Origin: Pseudofrankia asymbiotica
GTDB lineage: Bacteria; Actinomycetota; Actinomycetes; Frankiales; Frankiaceae
Reading direction: 5' to 3'
Assembly (NCBI RefSeq): GCF_001983105.1
Contig: NZ_MOMC01000026.1
Location: forward strand, 18,778 to 24,160
Length of the DNA: 5,383 nt
The stretch's first letter is position 1. Every line of letters starts with the position of its first letter. The notes below the pieces were generated by a model, which did not search any database, was not told the origin of the DNA, and saw nothing but the letters and a program-made list of their open reading frames with translations. The translations under genes and the position numbers were made by a program. Shown here in pieces: positions 1 through 4,467 of the stretch.

Positions 1-159
1 AGTGGACCGGCGGGTGCGGGTGCCGGTGTCGACGTGACGGCGGTGCGACGCCTCAGGCGCACGCTCACGATCGGTGGCGATGCTCTGCGCAATCGTGTCG
101 AGGGTCCGCGTCCGGGTCTTGTCGTCGAGTCCGGTCAGGAGACTGTCCAGCACGCCCAT
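1..159 (-). CDS. Unrecognised protein, N-terminal fragment cut by the left edge
   Basis: This frame opens with ATG at 159-157 and stays open to base 1, giving 53 residues with no stop. It starts MGVLDSLLTGLDDKTRTRTL. The support is a GGAG ribosome-binding sequence six bases before the ATG and G or C in about 44 of 53 third codon positions; competing frames here look like shadows. The first 30 residues could form an amphipathic helix (GVLDSLLTGLDD followed by DTIAQSIATDRE). After that the chain becomes Arg/Thr/His-rich and looks disordered. I do not recognise a family and assign no function. It is transcribed away from the small gene at 311, so the gap between them may hold back-to-back promoters. 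It could be a chance open frame, since only its beginning is visible. Confidence 0.5.
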   Translation of the reverse strand, partial: MGVLDSLLTGLDDKTRTRTLDTIAQSIATDRERAPEASHRRHVDTGTRTRRST

Positions 160-310
160 CGCCCACTCCGTTCGGTTCGTTCGGTTTCCCCCCGATTCCC
201 ACGGAGCCGCGACTAACACGAGGCTCGCCATGATTAACAGGATTCATCCGGCAGTCGAGAGATCATCGGATGCGCGGGATAGATCGAGGTGATCCGGGTA
301 CCTGGCCGCC
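160..310. other. Intergenic gap between divergent genes
   Basis: This 151-bp stretch separates the left-edge minus-strand gene from the plus-strand gene at 311. Its part from about 205 to 295 is clearly less GC-rich than the rest of the window (for example ATGATTAACAGGATTCATCC at 229-248), as expected for a region with promoters in both directions. I could not identify a convincing -35/-10 pair on either strand. No reading frame here looks like a gene. Confidence 0.4.
166..169 (-). promoter_or_regulatory. Ribosome-binding site of the left-edge gene
   Basis: On the minus strand GGAG lies six bases before the ATG at 159. This is the clearest Shine-Dalgarno match in the window and is the reason for choosing that start. 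Just upstream of it (170-188) is a short imperfect tandem of GTTCG/TTCGG units. Confidence 0.5.
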
Positions 311-562
311 ATGACCACTACCCCGCACACCACCGGAGTCCCCGCGACCCAGCTCGGCGACGATGACCTACGCCGCGAGCTCGACCGGCTGCACGCCACC
401 CGCCACGACACCGTGGTCGGCGGCAGCGAGGACGCGCTCGAGAACCACACCCGGCGGATGCTCGAGCTGGAGGCCGAGTACCTCACCCGGTTCCCGGCCG
501 AGTCGGCTCCCGACCCCGCCCGGACGCGCGCGGGCGCGCGCCGGCTCGCGGCCGGCCGCTGA
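311..562 (+). CDS. Small DUF6158-like protein of unknown function
   Basis: This complete frame encodes 83 residues from ATG to TGA. It appears to be mostly two charged helices, about residues 15-34 (LGDDDLRRELDRLHATRHDT) and 41-62 (DALENHTRRMLELEAEYLTR, then FP). A loop with GGSEDALE joins them, and the protein ends in an Arg/Ala-rich tail containing TRAGAR at 72-77. The patterns RHDT, GSEDALE.H, RM..LE.E and RFP....PDP.RTRAGAR match, from memory, a short actinobacterial family called DUF6158, whose members have about this length and no known function. No signal peptide, membrane segment or enzyme motif is visible, so it is likely a small cytoplasmic helical protein. The ribosome-binding site is weak: GAGGTGATC at 284-292 is rather far from the ATG. 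The family name is less certain than the gene itself. A palindromic terminator candidate follows at 665-700. Confidence 0.8.
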   Translation: MTTTPHTTGVPATQLGDDDLRRELDRLHATRHDTVVGGSEDALENHTRRMLELEAEYLTRFPAESAPDPARTRAGARRLAAGR

Positions 563-664
563 CGCGACGAACGTCCGCGCGGCGCGCACGCCGCCAGCCC
601 CGCCGGCGCGGAGCCGGCGACAACCACCGACAGCGTCTCCCGCGACCACGACAGCACCGGCGCC

Positions 665-700
665 TGGCCCGGCAGGAAGGAGCTCCTTCCTGCCGGGCCA
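665..700. terminator. Perfect 36-bp palindrome, probable terminator
   Basis: The two 18-base halves are exact reverse complements. The left half starts TGGCCCGGCAGG and the centre is GGAAGGAGCTCCTTCC. As RNA it would fold into a stem of about 16 pairs with an AGCU loop, very stable and the same on either strand. No U-tract follows, which is common for terminators in high-GC actinobacteria. It lies about 100 bases after the 83-residue gene's stop and about 110 bases before the next gene's ATG, so it probably insulates the two. A protein-binding operator is the alternative, since the DNA is fully symmetric. Confidence 0.55.
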
Positions 701-801
701 CGCACGTCCTCCAGCTGTCCTCAGCACCGGCGACCTCGCCCTGCGCCTGAACACGTGCCACGAGCGACCGGGTGCCGGTTCGGGACATCGTCGGATCACG
801 C

Positions 802-807
802 CAGAAT
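802..807 (+). promoter_or_regulatory. Possible -10 box for a leaderless synthase transcript
   Basis: CAGAAT lies six bases before the ATG at 814. It resembles an actinobacterial -10 hexamer (TANNNT) with one mismatch. Since no Shine-Dalgarno sequence precedes that ATG, the mRNA could begin at the start codon. No good -35 match was found, so this is a weak call. Confidence 0.2.
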
Positions 808-813
808 GGGCCC

Positions 814-2952
814 ATGACCAACCGGGCAACGTCGAGACGGGCACATGCCGTCTCCCGGCCATCGTCGACGGGCCCCGCGCCGGTGAACGCGTCCGCACCC
901 CCCGCCCACGGCGCCGCCGCTGACGCCGCCGCAGTGGGGCCGCGATCGACTGGCGTGCCCGCCGGCGCCGGACGGCTCAGGGCGAGCCGGCGTCAGGGCC
1001 GAGGCGGGAACCCGGCCGATCGCGGCCGGATGCCCACGGGGACGCCGGCGGGCTGGCGGCGAGGTGCCGCGCCGAGGGCGGCCGCGCTCCTCGCGTACGG
1101 GCTCGGCCTGATCGACATCCTGTCGGCGGTCACACCGCCCGGACATCGCAGGGTGGCCGAGCTGCGCGCCATCCTGCCGACGGGCATCCCGGAGCACGCG
1201 CGGACGCTGACGGTCCTCGTCGGCGTCCTGCTGGTCCTGCTCGCGCACGGGCTCGCGCGCCGCAAACGGCGTGCCTGGCAGCTCGTGCTCGCGCTCGCCG
1301 CCGTGAGCACGGTGCTGCACCTGCTCAAGGGCCTCGACTACGACGACGCCGCCGGGTCGGCCGCGGTCACCGGCTGGCTGCTCTACCGCCACCGGGACTT
1401 CCACGCCGAGCCGGACCCGTCGAGCCGCTGGCGGGCCGTCGGCGCCTTCGCCGCGCTGTTCGGCCTGTCGGTGGGCAGCGGCCTGCTCATGCTGCGCCTG
1501 GGCTGGTCGAGGTCGATCGGCGAGTACCCGCTGTCCGAGCAGATCGAGCACGTGCTGGGCGGCATGATCGGGATTCACGGACCGGTCGGTTTCGCGTCGG
1601 GCCGGATCGACCGGATGGTCGCGAGGACGCTCGCCGCGATGGGCCTGCTGACGGTGGCACTGCCGACCTGGATGGCGCTGCGCCCGCCGCGGCCGCACCC
1701 GCGCCACGACGCGGACGACGAGGCCCGGCTCCTGGACCTGCTCGCCCGCCATGGCGGCGACGACTCGCTCGGCTGGTTCGCGCTGCGCCGGGACAAGGCG
1801 GTGATCTGGTCGCCCTCGGGGAAGTCCGCGATCGCCTACCGGGTCGTCGGCGGGGTGATGCTCGCCAGCGGTGACCCGCTCGGCGACCGGGAGGCATGGC
1901 CGGGCGCCATCACCGAGTTCCTGCGGGTCGCCGGCCGGCACGCCTGGGTCCCGGCGGTGATCGGCTGCTCGGCGCCCGGCGGCACGGCCTGGACGAGAGC
2001 GGGCCTGACCGCGCTGGAGCTGGGAGACGAGGCCGTGCTCCACGTCGACGACTTCAGCCTGGACGGCCGGGCGATGCGCGGGGTCCGCCAGGCGGTCGCC
2101 CGGGTCGAGCGCGCCGGCTACGAGGCGAAGGCCGCGCGGGCGCGTGACCTACCGGCGGCGGAGCTCGCCGAGCTGAGGCGGCTGACGCGCGCCTGGCGCG
2201 GCTCGGAGCGGGAGCGCGGCTTCTCGATGGCGCTCGGCCGGTTCGCCGAGTCCGCCGCGAACGCCACGGATGCCGCGAACGCCAAGGATGCCGGGAACAC
2301 CAAGGATGCCGGGAACACCGCGGATGCCGGCGGCCAGGTCGGATCCGCCGGCGCCGGTCGCGGCGGCGACGGTGACGACAAGGCCGCCGTCGCCGCGTGC
2401 GCCGCCGGCTGTGTCATCGTGACAGCCGTCAGCCCGCCCGAGGCCGGCCGAGGCCCGGAGGCCGACGGGAGTGCCGCCCCAGCCGGCGGCGCGGTGCGCG
2501 GGCTGCTGCACTTCGTTCCCTGGGGCAGCGACGGCCTGTCCCTCGACATGATGCTGCGCGACCCGCGGGCCGACAACGGGCTGACCGAGTACCTCATCGT
2601 GGCGACCATCCGTGCCGCCCGGGAGCTGGGCGTGCGCCGGATCTCGCTCAACTTCGCCGCCTTCCGCCAGGCCCTCGAGCTCGGCGGCCGGCTCGGCGCG
2701 GGCCCGGCGGCCAGGAGCGGCCGGTGGCTGCTGGTGTTCCTGTCGCGGTGGTTCCAGATCGAGAGCCTCTACCGGTTCAACGCCCGGTTCCAGCCGGCCT
2801 GGCAGCCGCGCTACATCTGCTTCCCCACCAGCCGTGACCTGCCCAGGGTCGCCGTCGCCATGATGGAGGCCGAGGCCTACCTCCCCAGGCCCTGGCACCG
2901 CTCCCGCCCCACCGTCCAGACGGCGAACCGTGGCGGATCAGCAACCCCATAG
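814..2952 (+). CDS. MprF/LysX-type aminoacyl-phospholipid synthase, membrane-anchored, no LysRS domain
   Basis: Members of this family move an amino acid from aminoacyl-tRNA to a membrane lipid, usually phosphatidylglycerol, which lowers surface negative charge and gives tolerance to cationic peptides. From ATG 814 the product has 712 residues. Residues 1-88 are disordered. Hydrophobic segments lie near 88-106, 130-148, 154-171, 208-227 and 270-289. The DUF2156 catalytic domain covers about 300-695. From memory its motifs match M. tuberculosis LysX closely: DDSLGWF (316-322), RRDK (325-328), GDPLGD (353-358), LGDEA (403-407), MRGVRQAV (421-428), ERGFSMALGR (467-476), SLDMMLRD (576-583), RISLNFA (609-615) and SRW.QIESLYR (645-654). 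Unlike LysX the protein ends after this domain, so the transferred amino acid (Lys, Ala or other) cannot be told. It is odd in carrying a low-complexity insertion at about 478-530. An in-frame GTG at 772 would add 14 residues and ATG 1030 would remove 72; neither has a clear ribosome-binding site. Confidence 0.9.
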   Translation: MTNRATSRRAHAVSRPSSTGPAPVNASAPPAHGAAADAAAVGPRSTGVPAGAGRLRASRRQGRGGNPADRGRMPTGTPAGWRRGAAPRAAALLAYGLGLIDILSAVTPPGHRRVAELRAILPTGIPEHARTLTVLVGVLLVLLAHGLARRKRRAWQLVLALAAVSTVLHLLKGLDYDDAAGSAAVTGWLLYRHRDFHAEPDPSSRWRAVGAFAALFGLSVGSGLLMLRLGWSRSIGEYPLSEQIEHVLGGMIGIHGPVGFASGRIDRMVARTLAAMGLLTVALPTWMALRPPRPHPRHDADDEARLLDLLARHGGDDSLGWFALRRDKAVIWSPSGKSAIAYRVVGGVMLASGDPLGDREAWPGAITEFLRVAGRHAWVPAVIGCSAPGGTAWTRAGLTALELGDEAVLHVDDFSLDGRAMRGVRQAVARVERAGYEAKAARARDLPAAELAELRRLTRAWRGSERERGFSMALGRFAESAANATDAANAKDAGNTKDAGNTADAGGQVGSAGAGRGGDGDDKAAVAACAAGCVIVTAVSPPEAGRGPEADGSAAPAGGAVRGLLHFVPWGSDGLSLDMMLRDPRADNGLTEYLIVATIRAARELGVRRISLNFAAFRQALELGGRLGAGPAARSGRWLLVFLSRWFQIESLYRFNARFQPAWQPRYICFPTSRDLPRVAVAMMEAEAYLPRPWHRSRPTVQTANRGGSATP
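2257..2328 (+). repeat. Four tandem 18-bp units inside the synthase gene
   Basis: Four in-frame 18-base units (2257-2274, 2275-2292, 2293-2310, 2311-2328) encode ANATDA, ANAKDA, GNTKDA and GNTADA. Neighbouring units differ by only a few bases, with AAC and GATGCC kept in all four. They sit in the low-complexity insertion of the catalytic domain, residues 482-505 counted from ATG 814. The low divergence suggests recent slippage growth, and the copy number may vary between strains. Confidence 0.85.
2929..2952 (+). repeat. 24-bp direct repeat, copy 1, ending on the synthase stop codon
   Basis: This copy begins CGTGGCGGATCA, ends ACCCCATAG, and is identical over 24 bases to 2993-3016. Its final TAG is the stop codon of the synthase gene, so it encodes the last residues (RGGSATP). 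Similarity continues after three mismatches through GGCCATC to 2963, making about 35 bases in all. The two copies start 64 bases apart. Confidence 0.9.
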
Positions 2953-2992
2953 ACGCGGCCATCCGCCGCACCCCGAAGCCATGGTGGAAGAG

Positions 2993-3016
2993 CGTGGCGG
3001 ATCAGCAACCCCATAG
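2993..3016 (+). repeat. 24-bp direct repeat, copy 2, in the convergent gap
   Basis: This is an exact second copy of 2929-2952, lying wholly between the two convergent genes. Like copy 1 it is followed by four mostly different bases and then GGCCATC (3021-3027). It has no reading frame of its own worth calling. It may be a local duplication of the gene's 3' end or one member of a dispersed repeat family. Confidence 0.9.
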
Positions 3017-3053
3017 GCAGGGCCATCGACCACGGTTCGGGAATCGGGGGTTG

Positions 3054-4262
3054 TCAGTGGCGGGCGGGGATGCTGGGGGGCGGCGGGGCGGCGGCCGGGG
3101 ATGGGGACGGGGGGGAACCGTCGGGGGGTGGCTGGGGGGCGGTGCGGGGGCGGAGGGCCACGCCGACGCCGGCCCAGACGAGGTCGGCGACGGTCGCCAG
3201 CAGCCGCGACACCAGCGCGAGCACCAGCGCGGGGTCTCTGGCGAGCGCCGGTGAGAGGACCAGGACCAGGACCGCCTCACGCACCCCGCCGCCAGCGGGC
3301 ACGATCAACACGAGGAAACCGGCGGTCCAGGCCAGCGCGTAGCCACCGACGGCGAGCACGAGCAGCCGCGGCCCGTCGATACTCGCGCCGAGGTCGCGCG
3401 CGAGCAGGAAGGTCGCCGCGCCGTAGCAGCCGAAGCTGACCAGCAGCCAGCCGGCGCCGGCGAGCACCGCGCGTCCGGGGATCGGCTCGGTCATCGCCGG
3501 GCGGCGCAGCAGACGGAAGGCCAGCGCCAGTAGTCGGCGCAGCACCGACGGCCAGAGCAGCAGCATGAACGCCGCCGCGGCGGCGAACGCCCACCAGTAG
3601 CTGGTGAGCGCGTCCTGGGACACGAACGGCAGCGTCACCGCGGCGGCGAGGCCGCCGCACGGCACGGCTAGTGCCAGCACGATCAGGCTGGCCGCCGCCG
3701 AGCGCGGCCGGGCCACCCCGTAGTCGCGCGACAGCTCCATCTGCGCGAGCACCGGCCAGACGCTGCCCGGAATGTACTTGCCGACCTGGCCGACGAAGAA
3801 GATCCGCGTCGCCGCCCGCAGCGGCAGCCGCGCGCCCAGCCCGGCCAGCACCGCCCGCCATGACAGCACCGTCAGCCCGACGGCGACCACCGTCGCCACT
3901 CCCGAACCGACCACGCCGACGACACTCAGCTCGCGGATCGAGGCGCTGACCTCGTGCCATCGGTCGACCAGGACCACCACGAGCAGCCCCGCGGCCACGA
4001 GCAGCGCCACGCGCACCAGCCAGGCCCGCGGCCCACCCCTGCGTCCTGGCCTTGTCGGCGCGCCCTGGTCGCCCGACACGTCGGACGCGGCGGACGCGGC
4101 GTCCGGTGGACGGACCGGACCGACCGGGCCGACCGGGCCCGATGCCGACGAGGAGTCGGACGCCGCCGCCGTCTCCGGGGCCGCGCCCCGGCTGGCGGCC
4201 GGGGTACGGCCCGGGCGGTGCCGCCCGGTCATCGCCTGGTTCGGCGCGGTGTCAGCATGCAC
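3054..4262 (-). CDS. Flippase-like multi-pass membrane protein (LPG_synthase_TM / PF03706 family)
   Basis: The protein has 402 residues from GTG 4262 to TGA 3054. Residues 1-78 are a disordered Ala/Pro/Ser/Gly tail with a short GPVGPVGPV repeat. The rest is a membrane domain with hydrophobic segments near 81-100, 114-138, 189-211, 222-240, 264-286, 298-320, 328-340 and 345-370. FFVGQVGKYIPGSVWPV at 155-171 and VPAGGGVREAV at 321-331 are the family's two signature regions. This domain forms the flippase half of bacterial MprF, which moves aminoacylated lipid to the outer leaflet. Stand-alone members also act on other lipids or have unknown roles, so the substrate is open. The C-terminal 32 residues are Pro-rich and come from a G-rich tract on the plus strand. 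The gene faces the synthase tail to tail and lies 205 bases after dxs on the same strand. An in-frame ATG at 4232 is an alternative start; neither has a strong ribosome-binding site. Confidence 0.85.
   Translation of the reverse strand: MHADTAPNQAMTGRHRPGRTPAASRGAAPETAAASDSSSASGPVGPVGPVRPPDAASAASDVSGDQGAPTRPGRRGGPRAWLVRVALLVAAGLLVVVLVDRWHEVSASIRELSVVGVVGSGVATVVAVGLTVLSWRAVLAGLGARLPLRAATRIFFVGQVGKYIPGSVWPVLAQMELSRDYGVARPRSAAASLIVLALAVPCGGLAAAVTLPFVSQDALTSYWWAFAAAAAFMLLLWPSVLRRLLALAFRLLRRPAMTEPIPGRAVLAGAGWLLVSFGCYGAATFLLARDLGASIDGPRLLVLAVGGYALAWTAGFLVLIVPAGGGVREAVLVLVLSPALARDPALVLALVSRLLATVADLVWAGVGVALRPRTAPQPPPDGSPPSPSPAAAPPPPSIPARH
3062..3157 (+). other. G-rich tract with G-quadruplex potential
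   Basis: The plus strand has runs of 4 to 7 consecutive G at 3066-3069, 3075-3080, 3085-3088, 3097-3100, 3103-3106, 3109-3115, 3123-3128, 3134-3139 and 3146-3150, with short gaps between them. This is far more than the four runs needed for an intramolecular G-quadruplex. It is the template strand of the flippase-like gene and encodes its Pro-rich tail, so the mRNA itself would be C-rich. It could slow polymerase near the end of that gene or simply reflect proline codons. Confidence 0.6.
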
Positions 4263-4268
4263 CCGTCC

Positions 4269-4274
4269 AGACTA
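4269..4274 (-). promoter_or_regulatory. Possible -10 box for a leaderless flippase-like transcript
   Basis: On the minus strand TAGTCT fits the TANNNT pattern and is followed by six bases (GGACGG) and then the GTG at 4262. That spacing would place the transcript start at the start codon, explaining the missing ribosome-binding site. No convincing -35 box is seen, so this is tentative. Confidence 0.3.
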
Positions 4275-4390
4275 GGGGCGCGCCGATGACGCGCCGCGAT
4301 GCCCCGTCCGCACCGATCGGCATACATCGCGCCGGATCATCGGCCGACCCGCGCCGCATCGACCGTCCTGATCGCGGCCCGGTAGCCGAA

Positions 4391-4422
4391 ACCGCCGGCC
4401 AGGCGGGTACCTGGCCGGCGGT
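4391..4422 (-). terminator. Hairpin downstream of dxs, probable terminator
   Basis: ACCGCCGGCCAGG at 4391-4403 and CCTGGCCGGCGGT at 4410-4422 are exact reverse complements with a six-base loop, giving a 13-pair GC-rich stem. It starts about 45 bases after the dxs stop on the minus strand and has no T-run behind it, as is usual for high-GC actinobacteria. It suggests that dxs and the flippase-like gene are not simply one operon. CCGGTAGCCGA occurs on both sides of it, at 4379-4389 and 4456-4466. Confidence 0.55.
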
Positions 4423-4441
4423 CGGAGTGCGGTGAGCGGTA

Positions 4442-4457
4442 GGCCGGGTATCCGGCC
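4442..4457 (-). terminator. Short second hairpin next to the dxs stop
   Basis: GGCCGG (4442-4447) and CCGGCC (4452-4457) pair around a four-base loop, ten bases beyond the dxs stop codon. It may assist the larger hairpin at 4391-4422 or protect the 3' end of the mRNA. With only six pairs in very GC-rich DNA it may also be chance. Confidence 0.3.
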
Positions 4458-4467
4458 GGTAGCCGAG

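Larger units (their letters stand above)
2924..3039. repeat. 116-bp segment framed by 10-bp inverted repeats
   Basis: CGAACCGTGG at 2924-2933 is the exact reverse complement of CCACGGTTCG at 3030-3039. The segment includes the last ten codons of the synthase gene, its stop, most of the convergent gap and both copies of the 24-bp direct repeat. Inside it GGCGGAT (2932-2938) can pair with ATCCGCC (2961-2967). It could be a long-stem structure ending transcription, a small non-autonomous repeat element, or chance. There is no target-site duplication that I can see. Confidence 0.4.

Noticed and set aside
170..188. GTTCG/TTCGG tandem as an operator
   Set aside because: It is short, imperfect and without symmetry, so there is no support beyond its position upstream of the left-edge gene.
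295..308. A 14-bp match (CGGGTACCTGGCCG) in front of the 83-residue gene and inside the dxs hairpin (4404-4417)
   Set aside because: In DNA this GC-rich a 14-base match within 5.4 kb is not far from chance expectation, and the two contexts differ.
767..779. Small hairpin ACCGG-GTG-CCGGT around the GTG at 772
   Set aside because: Five-base stems are common by chance at this GC content.
363..923. Long open frame on the plus strand across the small gene and the palindrome
   Set aside because: It overlaps the 83-residue gene in another frame, is almost only Pro/Ala/Arg/Ser, and runs through the terminator-like palindrome. It is a GC-rich shadow frame.
796..2043. 415-residue minus-strand open frame opposite the synthase gene
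   Set aside because: It has Arg/Ala/Pro-rich low-complexity composition with no recognisable motif, while the plus strand carries a clear LysX-like protein throughout.
2929..3016. Two 24-bp repeats with a 40-bp spacer as a minimal CRISPR array
   Set aside because: There are only two copies, the first is part of a coding sequence, no third repeat follows, and no cas genes are present.
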